The translations under genes were made by a program, and so were the position numbers. Below are positions 17,421 to 25,795 of a stretch of 64,000 nt of DNA, piece after piece (position 1 is the stretch's first letter; every line of letters begins with the position of its first letter). The notes below the pieces were generated by a model. It did not search any database. It was not told the DNA's origin and worked only from the letters and a program-made list of their open reading frames with translations. The stretch is from Bacillus oleivorans (GTDB lineage: Bacteria > Bacillota > Bacilli > Bacillales > JC228), in assembly GCF_900207585.1 (NCBI RefSeq), contig NZ_OAOP01000003.1, forward strand, positions 186,001-250,000, read 5' to 3'.

Positions 17421-17642
17421 ATGGCAATTATAATCAATATTGATGTAATGCTGGCTAAAAGGAAAATGAGCGTAACAGAACTTTCAGAGAGGGTTGGAAT
17501 CACGATGGCTAACCTTTCGATATTGAAAAACGGAAAGGCAAAAGCCATTAGGCTATCAACTTTAGAGGGAATATGTAAAGCATTAGAATGTCAACCCGGA
17601 GATATTTTAGAATACCGAAGTGATGAAGACTCCCAAGATTAA
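17421..17642 (+). CDS. Small XRE-family (HTH_26, YozG-type) transcriptional regulator
   Basis: The 73-residue protein is little more than one helix-turn-helix domain: VTELSERVGITMANLSILKN followed by LSTLEGICKALECQPGDILEY, the hallmark of YozG-like proteins. It starts 9 bases after the DUF2975 gene and has GAGGTG upstream, so the two form an operon. It probably regulates its own operon. Confidence 0.9.
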   Translation: MAIIINIDVMLAKRKMSVTELSERVGITMANLSILKNGKAKAIRLSTLEGICKALECQPGDILEYRSDEDSQD

Positions 17643-17687
17643 AGGAGATGAAAATTTATTTTTTCCGTTAAAAAAGGGGAGTTACTC

Positions 17688-18515
17688 ATGAAAGTGACCA
17701 TTAAAAAAATGGAGGCAAACATGATGAGAGCACTAAAACAACTCGTTCGTTTTGGTTGGGAGCAGGCCCTATCCTGTTTGTTTCCTGTCGTTATTTTTGC
17801 CTCTTTGGCTTTTACAAAATTCGTGCCACTTCCCTTCCTGCCACGTTATGATTGGCTGCTCGTCATCTGCCTTGTGATGCAGTGGTGGATGGTGCGTTCT
17901 GGGCTTGAAACACGGGATGAACTAAAGGTTATCACAATGTTCCACCTTATTGGACTTACTCTTGAACTTTTTAAGGTACATATGGGCTCCTGGTCTTATC
18001 CAGAGGAAGGATATTTTAAAATTTTTGGAGTGCCTTTGTATAGCGGATTCATGTACGCCAGTGTAGCGAGTTATCTTTGCCAGGCGTGGAGAAGGTTAAA
18101 GGTTGAACTGGTTAAGTGGCCGCCGTTTTTGGTAGTTGTACCTCTTGCAGCTGCGATTTATTTGAATTTTTTCACCCATCATTATTGGATTGACGTCCGC
18201 TTTTGGTTATCTGGACTTGTCATGATCGTCTTTTGGCAATCATGGGTCACATACGAGGTTGATGGAACTCGTTACCGTATGCCACTCGCACTTTCTTTCG
18301 TGCTTATCGGATTTTTTATATGGATAGCCGAAAATATCGCAACATTCTTTGCAGCTTGGGAATATCCAAACCAAACCGATGCATGGAGTCTCGTTCATCT
18401 AGGAAAGGTGAGTTCATGGCTCTTATTAGTGATTGTAAGCTTTCTTATAGTAGCGACGTTAAAGCAGGTTAAGGGGGAAAATACCACTAGGGCAGAACCT
18501 AGTCAATTTTTATAA
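17688..18515 (+). CDS. DUF817 family membrane protein
   Basis: The 275-residue protein contains the DUF817 landmarks LEQALSCLFP-like start (GWEQALSCLFPVVIFASLAF), LKVHMGSWSYPE, PLYSGFMYASVASYLCQAW and AENIATFFAAWEYPNQ, with about seven membrane helices. A second possible start at 17721 has its own GGAGG site and would remove 11 residues. It lies 45 bases after the XRE gene and may be co-transcribed. Function is unknown; family members are often tested as possible integral membrane enzymes. Confidence 0.85.
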   Translation: MKVTIKKMEANMMRALKQLVRFGWEQALSCLFPVVIFASLAFTKFVPLPFLPRYDWLLVICLVMQWWMVRSGLETRDELKVITMFHLIGLTLELFKVHMGSWSYPEEGYFKIFGVPLYSGFMYASVASYLCQAWRRLKVELVKWPPFLVVVPLAAAIYLNFFTHHYWIDVRFWLSGLVMIVFWQSWVTYEVDGTRYRMPLALSFVLIGFFIWIAENIATFFAAWEYPNQTDAWSLVHLGKVSSWLLLVIVSFLIVATLKQVKGENTTRAEPSQFL

Positions 18516-18520
18516 CGTTA

Positions 18521-18564
18521 AAAAAGTCGGATCCTTAGCAAAGTAAGGAATTCGACTTTTTTTG
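18521..18564 (+). terminator. Intrinsic terminator after the DUF817 gene
   Basis: Arms AAAAAGTCGGATCCTTA and TAAGGAATTCGACTTTTTTT pair with two small mismatches and end in a T run. Confidence 0.85.
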
Positions 18565-18678
18565 GGTTGAAGTTCTCCAAGCGTAAAAATTCCGAATAAG
18601 ATAAAATGGAAAAATCACATTCGAATTGTTGGGTTTTTTCTGATAAATAGCATTTAATAATACTCCGGAATGAATTAT

Positions 18679-18776
18679 TAAGGGTTCTTTTTAAAATATT
18701 CACTTAAACAATAGGGCAGCGTTAATCCAAGAGGGGTTAAAGCGATTTTTATAGAACAGGATAGTTCATCAAGACT
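18679..18776 (+). repeat. Extended element with conserved 5' flank
   Basis: AGGGTTCTTTTTAAAATATT followed by CACTTAAACAATAGGGCAG leads into a terminator with arms GTTAATCC and GGGTTAAAGC-like sequence, then a decayed module B (GAACAGGATAGTTCATCAAG). The same 40-base 5' flank occurs at 35593. Confidence 0.65.
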
Positions 18777-18786
18777 TAATAATGTG

Positions 18787-19227
18787 TTAGTAGGAACTAA
18801 TTTTTGAATGAGTGTGGACCTGCGAAAAAATGAAATGTGTGACAGTATGAGCATATGGACTCACACTATCAATAAATTCTTCTGCCTTGCCAAAAGTGTC
18901 AAATTGCATTTTAAGCATATAACAGGCATTTCCTGCGATCCGATAGCAAAATTCAACATTTGGTAAGCCCTCTATAAGCTTCTTAAAAGATTTATAGTCC
19001 CCGTTCTTAACTGTTGCTTCTATAATACATTGGATTGGAAGTCCTAATTTCTCATAATCCACTTCCAATGTATACTTTTTTATGATTCCAAATGACTCCA
19101 TTCTCCTTACGCGCTCTGTTACAGAAGGAGAAGATAAATTGATTCTTCTACCCAGTTCACTCATCGAAAGTCGACTGTTTTCACTTAATTCATCTATTAT
19201 TTTTCTATCAACAGAATCAATTTTCAT
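18787..19227 (-). CDS. Lrp/AsnC-family transcriptional regulator
   Basis: The 146-residue protein has an N-terminal HTH (VDRKIIDELSENSRLSMSEL, GRRINLSSPSVTERVRRMES) and a C-terminal RAM-type domain with VEFCYRIAGNACYMLKMQF. It is transcribed away from the AhpD-like gene 123 bases upstream, mirroring the MBL/Lrp pair at 7.7-9.0 kb. It probably controls that divergent gene and itself. Confidence 0.9.
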   Translation of the reverse strand: MKIDSVDRKIIDELSENSRLSMSELGRRINLSSPSVTERVRRMESFGIIKKYTLEVDYEKLGLPIQCIIEATVKNGDYKSFKKLIEGLPNVEFCYRIAGNACYMLKMQFDTFGKAEEFIDSVSPYAHTVTHFIFSQVHTHSKISSY

Positions 19228-19350
19228 TTTTTAAGGATAATCCCCCTATTTTCGTTAATTTGGTAAAGAGTAAATTAAAATTTAAATACCCATTTAATGT
19301 GAAACAACAAAATAATTCGATATTATACATACTACAAGGAGGGTTTGATT

Positions 19351-19767
19351 ATGGCAAGAATTAAAGAATCAAAGTACGGGGAAACCCCGTTTCAAAAGCT
19401 ATTAGGGCATAACAAGGAAATAATGATTGCGTGGAATCGTCTGGGAGATGAGCTGGAAAAAGACGGGAAACTATCATCGCTGTTAAAAGAACAGGTAAGA
19501 AGAACTTTAGCACATGAAAATGGTTGTGAGTATTGTAAGGCAAAAGGAAAACCTGAACCTCACTTTTACGATGAAAAAATATCTGTTGCAATAGGATTTA
19601 CAGAGGTATTTATTAAACAAAAAGGGGATATTCCAGACACTGCCTTTAATGTGTTGAAAGAGTACCTATCAGATGAGGAAATCAGCGAGCTTTGCGCGTT
19701 TATTACATTTACTACTGCTTCACAGTATTTTGGCGCTATGATGAAATTAGAATCTCCGAGTGCATAA
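19351..19767 (+). CDS. Carboxymuconolactone decarboxylase-like (AhpD-like) protein
   Basis: The 138-residue protein has the CMD/AhpD helical fold signature: LLKEQVRRTLAHENGCEYCK with a CxxC pair, and downstream helices ISVAIGFTEVFI. The usual family motif is E...CxxCxxxH, and here the histidine position is changed (CEYCKAKG), so classic peroxidase activity may be absent. The start at 19351 follows AAGGAGGG. Its divergent Lrp neighbour is the likely regulator. Confidence 0.8.
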   Translation: MARIKESKYGETPFQKLLGHNKEIMIAWNRLGDELEKDGKLSSLLKEQVRRTLAHENGCEYCKAKGKPEPHFYDEKISVAIGFTEVFIKQKGDIPDTAFNVLKEYLSDEEISELCAFITFTTASQYFGAMMKLESPSA

Positions 19768-19908
19768 CAATATGTAACTCATAACCCATGAATAAATTAA
19801 ATCGTTGATAGGAATAGTAAAGGTAAAATCTACTTCCATTAAAATGATTAAGAGATCGGCTGGTGCCGGTCTTTTTTCTTTTGTTTTCTATTTCTTGGAC
19901 TCAAAACT

Positions 19909-19928
19909 GGAATATTATGTTAAAATTA
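19909..19928 (+). promoter_or_regulatory. Recurrent promoter-like 20-mer, copy 2
   Basis: GGAATATTATGTTAAAATTA is identical to the copies at 3305 and 42731. A terminator-like hairpin (AGATCGGC, GCCGGTC, then TTTTTTC at about 19853-19878) lies just before it. It is about 60 bases upstream of a small ORF. Confidence 0.5.
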
Positions 19929-19983
19929 GTTTATTAGATGCTGATTTTAAGAGGCTTGAAGAGGAATTTTTAAAGAGGAGGAC

Positions 19984-20169
19984 ATGATGGACAAAAAGAA
20001 GATAGCAACAAATACTTATCAAAAACATATTAGTTTTGATGAAGAAGAGGTGATAATTTGCCAAAACCAAATAGAAAACCGGAAAGAGTTGGTATTGGGT
20101 TCCATTTATTTCCGCGATGATTATTTCCATAATTGTTGTATCAGAAATTATTTATCTAAAAACTCCTAA
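19984..20169 (+). CDS. Possible small protein (uncertain)
   Basis: The 61-codon ORF starts MMDKKKIATNTYQKHISFDE after a GAGGAGG site. Its C-terminal third overlaps another ORF in a different frame and looks less protein-like. The first 23 residues may be a real N-terminus followed by a frameshift. The family is not recognised. Confidence 0.3.
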   Translation: MMDKKKIATNTYQKHISFDEEEVIICQNQIENRKELVLGSIYFRDDYFHNCCIRNYLSKNS

Positions 20170-20317
20170 AGTAGGAGTTTGGAACCCGCCAGATACAGAA
20201 GATATTATGCGGGAAGTAGTATGGGGAGTATTGATGGTAATTATATTTACGCTGCAAGAAGTTAACGGTCTTTATCAATACAATAAACAGAAAAGCAAAA
20301 GAGACACGAATGTGTAG
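20117..20317 (+). CDS. Hypothetical small membrane protein
   Basis: The 66-residue product has one hydrophobic segment at the N-terminus (MIISIIVVSEIIYL) and a second (VVWGVLMVIIFTLQEVNGLY). Just upstream, a TTG-initiated frame (from about 20059, LPKPNRKPERVGIGFHLFPR) with an AGAGGTGAT site ends in a TGA that overlaps this ATG. Either the two are translationally coupled, or one longer gene has been split by a 1-base shift. Function is unknown. Confidence 0.45.
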   Translation: MIISIIVVSEIIYLKTPKVGVWNPPDTEDIMREVVWGVLMVIIFTLQEVNGLYQYNKQKSKRDTNV

Positions 20318-20340
20318 ACTCCCCATTTCTTTCAAAAGGG

Positions 20341-20372
20341 TTTTAAACTAACGGGGCAGTTTAGTTAAAAAG
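20341..20372 (+). repeat. Module-B element
   Basis: Left arm TTTTAAACTAA, loop CGGGGCAG and right arm TTTAGTTAAAA make a good hairpin 24 bases after the preceding stop codon. The stem differs from other copies on both arms, as expected of compensatory change. Confidence 0.75.
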
Positions 20373-20434
20373 TAAATAATGAGATCGGGACGGAGCAAAA
20401 GGATGAAAACAACTAATTTGAAAGGATATATGCG

Positions 20435-21070
20435 GTGAGTGATTTGTTAAAAAAGATACTAATAGTAATTCCGTTTTTTTTATTGGTTATAGAAATAGTG
20501 AATGCAAGATTTGGTTATCTATTACACAATGAGCTAAAGGTAACTCCTATTTTAAATATTTTTCTTAACACAGTACCTTTATTTATTTTCGTATTGTTTG
20601 ATGTTCTTACGAGAAAACAGGAATCCACTTTCCAGATGGTTATACAAGCAAGTTTCTATATTTATGTAATGTCTGTATTTTACTTAACTCTTTTCCCCAT
20701 GTCACTTGAGAATTTCTTAACCAATACATTTTGGTTAAGAAGTATCAATCTAGAACCATTTAACATTTTTAGAGACTATCATTTTTTTGATAGTCAAATT
20801 GTTGGGAACTTTATTATGTTATTCCCATTAGGAATTTATCTTCACTTTCTCTATAGGAAGTTTACAACAAAAGTAAGTTCATTAGTGTTTATTTTCTTTG
20901 TATCATTTTCAATTGAAGTATTTCAGTTAGTATTTTCAGCAGGAAGTACGGATATTGATGATATCATGTTAAACACAGTAGGTGGGTATCTTGGATACTG
21001 GTGCTTCAAGGTTTCCAGTACAATCTATCATAAAAAATCAGATAAGACATTCAATGCACTAATTAAATAA
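20435..21070 (+). CDS. VanZ-family membrane protein
   Basis: The 211-residue protein has five or six hydrophobic helices and the VanZ signature: NFIMLFPLGIYL, SFSIEVFQLVFSAGSTDIDD and MLNTVGGYLGYW. VanZ confers low-level teicoplanin resistance in the vancomycin cluster, but most chromosomal homologues have unknown roles. The start is a GTG. A second VanZ gene is at 31241. An element copy lies on each side, giving a cassette-like arrangement. Confidence 0.85.
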   Translation: MSDLLKKILIVIPFFLLVIEIVNARFGYLLHNELKVTPILNIFLNTVPLFIFVLFDVLTRKQESTFQMVIQASFYIYVMSVFYLTLFPMSLENFLTNTFWLRSINLEPFNIFRDYHFFDSQIVGNFIMLFPLGIYLHFLYRKFTTKVSSLVFIFFVSFSIEVFQLVFSAGSTDIDDIMLNTVGGYLGYWCFKVSSTIYHKKSDKTFNALIK

Positions 21071-21074
21071 TCTT

Positions 21075-21106
21075 CTTCAACAATCGGAGCAGGTTTGTTG
21101 AATAAT
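21075..21106 (+). repeat. Module-B element with covarying stem
   Basis: Left arm TTCAACAA, loop TCGGAGCAGG, right arm TTTGTTGAA and tail TAATAA. Compared with the CTAAC/GTTAG consensus both arms have changed together, which supports a paired structure. Confidence 0.75.
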
Positions 21107-21171
21107 AAAAATTTTGTTAGGAACGTACCTTAGGTTAAAATAATGTAAAATTCATAGGGGATGTGGAATAG

Positions 21172-21354
21172 GTGAATTTTAAACCATCACAAAGGATTAG
21201 ACCAGTGTATCGGATGATTAACAAAAACGAAATCATAGAAGCTATTCAACTGATACAACTTGATATTGAGGAATTGGAAAAAGAGTTGAACGGTGAATAT
21301 CCAAGTATAGTAATGGATGCCATTGAAGATACATTTGAACAGATATACATTTGA
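21172..21354 (+). CDS. Hypothetical short acidic protein
   Basis: The 60-residue ORF starts at GTG and is highly charged, with a helical middle (IIEAIQLIQLDIEELEKELN). No family is recognised. It lies between two element copies and has a promoter-like TTAAAATAATGT stretch about 40 bases upstream. The translation signal is modest, so the gene is plausible but not certain. Confidence 0.45.
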   Translation: MNFKPSQRIRPVYRMINKNEIIEAIQLIQLDIEELEKELNGEYPSIVMDAIEDTFEQIYI

Positions 21355-21417
21355 TTTAGGTTATTTAGAACGAAGACTTTCTCGATTACAAAGAACCAAT
21401 AATAAAGGTAACTAATT

Positions 21418-21510
21418 TGTTCAACTAACGAGTACTTTAGTTCAAGTACAATGAGCTGTTCGCAGCTCTTTTTCTTTTTGTGCTAACGGAGCAGTTTAAA
21501 CGGATTAAGG
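21418..21510 (+). repeat. Composite element with GAGCTG-TTCG-CAGCTC terminator
   Basis: A first hairpin (TTCAACTAA, CGAGTAC, TTTAGTTCAA) is followed by a terminator GAGCTGTTCGCAGCTC (21453-21468) with TTTTTCTTTTTG, and then a module-B copy (GCTAACGGAGCAGTTTAAAC). The terminator has a UUCG tetraloop. Confidence 0.8.
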
Positions 21511-21648
21511 AAAAGTATTATTAGTGGCAAAAAAAGTGGTTTGATTAGAGATTATTTTTGTTCATAATACGAATTTAGTATTCTGAAAATCCATTGAAAC
21601 AGGAACACATGTTTGCTAAAATAAAGTAAATGACAAAGGGGGAGTTCG

Positions 21649-22122
21649 ATGAGTAATATAATGCTTCGGAATGTGATTGAGGATGATCTTCCTATTTTTT
21701 TCAAACATCAACAGAACCATGAAGCGAACCATATGGCTGCCTTTACGAGCAAAGACCCCAGTGATTGGGATGGCTTCACTACACACTGGAACAAAATTCT
21801 TACTGATAAGGAAATTATAAAGCAGACGATTATTGTCGAAAAGAATGTGGTTGGGCATATTTCATGTTTCGAGCAGTTCGGAGAACCAGAAGTTAGCTAT
21901 TGGATTGGAAAGGAATATTGGGGAAAAGGAATCGCAACAAAAGCTTTACGGGAATTTCTAAAGCACATTACAACTCGTCCCCTTTATGCTCGTGCCGCGA
22001 AAGACAATGCCGGATCTCTTAAGGTTCTAGAGAAATGTGGATTCATGATTACTGGTGAGGACAGTGGGTTTTCTAATGCACGTGGCGAAGATGTGGAGGA
22101 GTTTATTCTTACCCTTAATTAA
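21649..22122 (+). CDS. GNAT-family N-acetyltransferase (RimJ/RimL-like)
   Basis: The 157-residue protein has GNAT motifs: VSYWIGKEYWGKGIATKAL, containing the acetyl-CoA pyrophosphate loop (GKGIAT), and KVLEKCGF near the C-terminus. The type is close to the RimJ/RimL group that modifies protein N-termini or small amines. GGGGGAG precedes the ATG. The substrate is unknown. An element follows about 80 bases downstream. Confidence 0.85.
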   Translation: MSNIMLRNVIEDDLPIFFKHQQNHEANHMAAFTSKDPSDWDGFTTHWNKILTDKEIIKQTIIVEKNVVGHISCFEQFGEPEVSYWIGKEYWGKGIATKALREFLKHITTRPLYARAAKDNAGSLKVLEKCGFMITGEDSGFSNARGEDVEEFILTLN

Positions 22123-22204
22123 AGAAATCTAAAAATATAGTGTGTATTACGTTATAGGGCGTAATTCTGCAGCAAGAATTGTTCTCTTTCTTTATGTTAA
22201 GGCT

Positions 22205-22236
22205 TATTGAGCTAAAGAAGCAGGTTAGTTGAATAA
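22205..22236 (+). repeat. Module-B element
   Basis: TATTGAGCTAAAGAAGCAGG followed by TTAGTTGAATAA; arms GCTAA and TTAGT are preserved. Confidence 0.7.
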
Positions 22237-22267
22237 AGAGGTTGAATAATACGGAAGGATTGGTCAA

Positions 22268-22537
22268 ATGCGTTTAATAAATGACCTTCGGAATCTATGT
22301 AAAAGATATGAAAAAGAGGAATTTGACTTAGTAGAATTGCAAGGACGGTTAAGAACTGTAGTCACACCTGAACCCGATTTCCACAGTATAGATAAGTTGT
22401 TGTTACAAATGGATAACGAATTAGAGGAAATAATCTTTACCCAAATAGAGAGTAATCATCAGTATTATGCTCGACAAGCAATAAAGAATTTTTTAAATAA
22501 GTTAAACGAGATTGAGAGAAGTGCACAACCTAATTGA
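22268..22537 (+). CDS. Hypothetical helical protein
   Basis: The 89-residue product is predicted to be mostly helical and charged (MRLINDLRNLCKRYEKEEFD; LLLQMDNELEEIIFTQIESN). No motif or membrane segment is seen. Its TGA lies only a few bases before the next element (from 22533), so the gene end and the element overlap. Similar short proteins occur in Bacillus without assigned function. Confidence 0.6.
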   Translation: MRLINDLRNLCKRYEKEEFDLVELQGRLRTVVTPEPDFHSIDKLLLQMDNELEEIIFTQIESNHQYYARQAIKNFLNKLNEIERSAQPN

Positions 22538-22563
22538 ACTAACGGAGCAGAAGAGTGGAAGAA
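22533..22563 (+). repeat. Module-B element overlapping a gene end
   Basis: AATTGAACTAACGGAGCAGA then AGAGTGGAAG. The preceding gene's stop codon TGA (22535-22537) is inside the left arm. Confidence 0.65.
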
Positions 22564-22604
22564 TGGATTTTTAATAAAGGACAAAATTTTTTAATGGTGA
22601 TTAA

Positions 22605-23073
22605 ATGAAACTACCTAATGGTATAACTGGATTTTATAATTCGAAGAACAATAAGCCTCCTAAAGTTGATGGAAAACAATTTAAACAGGTGTGCTACGAT
22701 CGTAAATCGTAGTGGAGGTAAAGTGTTAGAGTTTAAAGAACCGCAATATCCAATGAATTTTTATGACACTGAAGTTAAAGTTTTTAATAAGCATTTTCAT
22801 ATATTACTTAATGAACACTATCCTTATCTATCTTTTGCTTCAGTTGTTGAGTTTGGAAAGATAAATTTTATTGATGTACCCGAACTAAAACAGTTTAATT
22901 CATTTTATAAAGTTTTGAGTGTAAAGGAACTAAATGAACCTTTAGTTTTAAAACCTGATCCTAAAAAAGGTATCTTACAAAATGATATTAATTTGAATGG
23001 TGCTGAGTTGGAACAAGTAGCTTATTGGGAGCCTAAAAGAATTGGCGAAGTCATCTTCAATTATTGGGATTAG
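22605..23073 (+). pseudogene. Conserved hypothetical gene split by one frameshift
   Basis: Frame 1 from the ATG at 22605 reads MKLPNGITGFYNSKNNKPPK and VDGKQFKQVCYD before a TAG at 22710. Frame 2 continues in the same sense with IVNRSGGKVLEFKEPQYPMN and ends in RIGEVIFNYWD. From memory of a related Bacillus family these two halves form one protein of about 155 residues. The change is near 22698-22702 and equals a net +1 or -2 shift. A start inside frame 2 (22666) has no good site. Inactivation is likely unless the read is wrong. Confidence 0.65.
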
Positions 23074-23087
23074 TGCAGGATTTTCTT

Positions 23088-23177
23088 GTTGAACTAACGG
23101 GTAGCGTTGATCCAAGAAGGATTAACGTATTTTTTGTGGAAATTACTGAACTAACGAAGCAGTAGAGTTGAATAAGG
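23088..23177 (+). repeat. Full composite element (modules A and B)
   Basis: This is one of the best copies. GAACTAACGGGTAGC leads into arms GTTGATCC and GGATTAAC around AAGAA, then TATTTTTTGTGGAAATTACT, and module B GAACTAACGAAGCAGTAGAG with tail TTGAATAAGG. Confidence 0.85.
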
Positions 23178-23210
23178 AGAAGTTATCTAGGGGAATTAGG
23201 GGGGAAAGAA

Positions 23211-23723
23211 ATGAGTTTAAAAAGTAATAAGGTTCAATCCATAAAAATTAGACCTTTATTGATAGATGATTTTAGGTATGTTTTACATTGGAGTAAGGAT
23301 GATACATTTTGTTTAGTAAATGGGTGGGAAAAAGATAGAGACGAACAAGAATTATATAGATGGTGGCTACATTGTGTAAATAATGTATCTGAAGATTTTA
23401 TTCGAATGGCAATAGAAATGGGCCAAAGGATAATCGGATATGCAGATCTAGCCCATATTAAAGATAATTCTGCTGAATTAGGCATAGCAATTGGTGAAAG
23501 TACTTTATGGGGAAAAGGATTTGGATTTAACGCAAGTATAATTATTATGGATTATGCTTCAAGGCATTTAGGAATTACAGTAATTAATGCAGAAACACAT
23601 GAAACGAATATACGCTCAAGAAAAATGCTTGAGAAGATAGGATTTAAAGAAGTTAGTAGAATTGGTAGTGAAGAATACATAGGAAGAGAGAATCAACTAA
23701 TTCAATATAGGTTTTCATTTTAA
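23211..23723 (+). CDS. GNAT-family N-acetyltransferase
   Basis: The 170-residue protein has the GNAT signature STLWGKGFGFNASIIIMDYA, including the acetyl-CoA loop GKGFG, and the C-terminal SRKMLEKIGFKEV. It resembles aminoglycoside 6'-acetyltransferase-like and general RimJ-type enzymes, but no substrate can be assigned. GGGGGGAAAG precedes the ATG. Elements flank it on both sides. Confidence 0.85.
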   Translation: MSLKSNKVQSIKIRPLLIDDFRYVLHWSKDDTFCLVNGWEKDRDEQELYRWWLHCVNNVSEDFIRMAIEMGQRIIGYADLAHIKDNSAELGIAIGESTLWGKGFGFNASIIIMDYASRHLGITVINAETHETNIRSRKMLEKIGFKEVSRIGSEEYIGRENQLIQYRFSF

Positions 23724-23738
23724 GATATGCTTTTTTTT

Positions 23739-23770
23739 ATTAAAGTAACGGGCAGTTTACTTCAATAAGA
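23739..23770 (+). repeat. Module-B element
   Basis: Left arm TTAAAGTAA, loop CGGGCAG, right arm TTTACTTCAATAAG. The arm AAGTAA pairs with TTTACTT, another compensated stem. Confidence 0.7.
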
Positions 23771-23832
23771 AACTTGTTTGTCCACATTATCTTGGTGGTA
23801 TAATTAGGAAAATGCAGGAGTAAGAGAAGAGG

Positions 23833-24648
23833 GTGAAGATTGAAATGGTGATTTTAAGACCTGGATACGGTCTAGACCCTAATGGATTTATTGTAAGCGA
23901 TGTTAGTATCGATAAAATTGATAATGTCTATGTGCCTTGCATTCGAGAATCTGTCGAGAGTCTTAGAAATTTGTTTCATCAACAGTTGCACAGTGTTTAT
24001 GTGTACGGTAGCGTAGCAAGAGGTGAAGCGGTTGCTTTTAAATCAGATTTAGACCTTATCGCTCTGTTTTATGGCAAACTGAGTTCGGTTAAGCTGGCTG
24101 AATTAAAAAAACTTGCTGGAGAACTGTCTCAAAAGTATCGTTCTCTGGTTCGTGATGTTGGTATAGCTGTTGCATATTACGACTATACGGTTGACCCTTC
24201 AAATTATTACGAAAATGCATTTCTTAAGGAACTCTGTGTTTGTGTGTACGGAGAGGATTTAGGAGGACGATTTGGTCCGTACAAACTTACATCAGAGATA
24301 GCCCTTCGCTTCAATGGTGATATTTGTGAGGCTCTTACTAGGACGTTAAATAGGTTAGAAACAGCTTCTAACGAAGATTTCAAAACATTTTCACAAAGCT
24401 TCGCTCGTAAACTCATTCGAACATACTATTCAATGGTGATGGTGCGTTCTCAGATTTGGTCAACACGACTTCACGAGCAATCTGAAGTCTTTATCCACCA
24501 CTTCCCAGATAAAAAATCTATTATTCGTATACTGCTAAATTGGATCGATGAACCGCCGACGGACCGTGAGGCTGTATATGAGTTGTTTAAGAGAGAGGGT
24601 GAATGGGCTAGTGCGAATTTTGCACATGAAGCCAATCTTTCTCCCTGA
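23833..24648 (+). CDS. Nucleotidyltransferase-domain protein (aminoglycoside adenylyltransferase-like)
   Basis: The 271-residue protein has the polymerase-beta-type nucleotidyltransferase motif YGSVARGEAVAFKSDLDLI (about residues 57-75), with the GS and the two aspartates that bind metal. A helical C-terminal domain follows. The layout recalls ANT-type aminoglycoside or related small-molecule adenylyltransferases. The start is GTG at 23833; ATG at 23845 is an alternative. No substrate can be assigned. Confidence 0.75.
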   Translation: MKIEMVILRPGYGLDPNGFIVSDVSIDKIDNVYVPCIRESVESLRNLFHQQLHSVYVYGSVARGEAVAFKSDLDLIALFYGKLSSVKLAELKKLAGELSQKYRSLVRDVGIAVAYYDYTVDPSNYYENAFLKELCVCVYGEDLGGRFGPYKLTSEIALRFNGDICEALTRTLNRLETASNEDFKTFSQSFARKLIRTYYSMVMVRSQIWSTRLHEQSEVFIHHFPDKKSIIRILLNWIDEPPTDREAVYELFKREGEWASANFAHEANLSP

Positions 24649-24726
24649 ACTACCGGGTAGCTTTAATCCAAGAAGGATTAAGGCATTTTTTGTTGAAGTT
24701 ACTAAACTAACGGGGCAGTTTAGTCC
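24645..24726 (+). repeat. Full composite element overlapping a gene end
   Basis: The TGA of the nucleotidyltransferase gene (24646-24648) is inside the element's first bases. GAACTACCGGGTAGC leads into arms TTTAATCC and GGATTAAG, CATTTTTTG, and module B (AACTAACGGGGCAG, TTTAGTCC). Confidence 0.8.
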
Positions 24727-24766
24727 TTAATCCACTACGAGTAAAAACAATAAGGGGGAAACTAAT

Positions 24767-25333
<567 letters not shown>

Positions 25334-25398
25334 ATTTTGCACAACAGCCAAATTTGAATTTGAGAACGGATCACCTGGGGAGAGGCTTTAATTTCATT

Positions 25399-25484
25399 CT
25401 TCAACTAAAGGGTGAGTTCATCCAAGAAGGATTAACGCTTTTTTATTGAAGTTATTGTACTAAAGAAGCAGGTTAGCTGAAGAT
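25399..25484 (+). repeat. Full composite element (modules A and B)
   Basis: TTCAACTAAAGGGTGAG leads into TTCATCCAAGAAGGATTAAC and GCTTTTTTATTGAAGTTATT, then module B (GTACTAAAGAAGCAG, GTTAGCTGAAG). The left arm of the terminator has a changed base. Confidence 0.8.
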
Positions 25485-25496
25485 GAATTAACACAA

Positions 25497-25530
25497 AATG
25501 GCCGTCTATGAAGGCGGCCTTTTTTTATTT
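25497..25530 (+). terminator. Intrinsic terminator downstream of the element
   Basis: Arms GGCCG and CGGCC with a short loop are followed by TTTTTTTATTTT. It lies between a module-B copy and the promoter-like 20-mer. Confidence 0.8.
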
Positions 25531-25562
25531 TGGTGGTTTTTTAAAATAAGGGATTAACAATT

Positions 25563-25582
25563 GGAATATTATGTTAAGATTA
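25563..25582 (+). promoter_or_regulatory. Recurrent promoter-like 20-mer, copy 3
   Basis: GGAATATTATGTTAAGATTA differs from the other copies by one base (A to G). It is about 200 bases before the membrane-protein gene start. Confidence 0.45.
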
Positions 25583-25681
25583 GATAGGGTTTTGATGGCG
25601 GGAATAAGATATAATGATTATCTTCATGAGGAGTCCTCAAATTTTATTAACTTTATAGTTTAATTTAAGGGTGTGTCTAGT

Positions 25682-25795
25682 TTGGTTGTAAATAGTAATA
25701 AAAATAAGAGTTTAATTGAAAAGGTTCTATTTATTGTAGAGGCAGAGTTTATTGACCACACTAGTCTGACTGCCGAGGTGACTTCATGTCAGTAA
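25682..25795 (+). CDS. Possible small ORF coupled to the next gene
   Basis: A TTG-initiated 37-codon frame (ending IDHTSLTAEVTSCQ) overlaps the ATG of the following membrane-protein gene at 25786. It could be a leader peptide or the remnant of a truncated gene. There is no recognised family. Confidence 0.25.
   Translation: MVVNSNKNKSLIEKVLFIVEAEFIDHTSLTAEVTSCQ

Noticed and set aside
18518-18703. 61-codon minus ORF
   Set aside because: It runs through a terminator and the 5' flank of an element.
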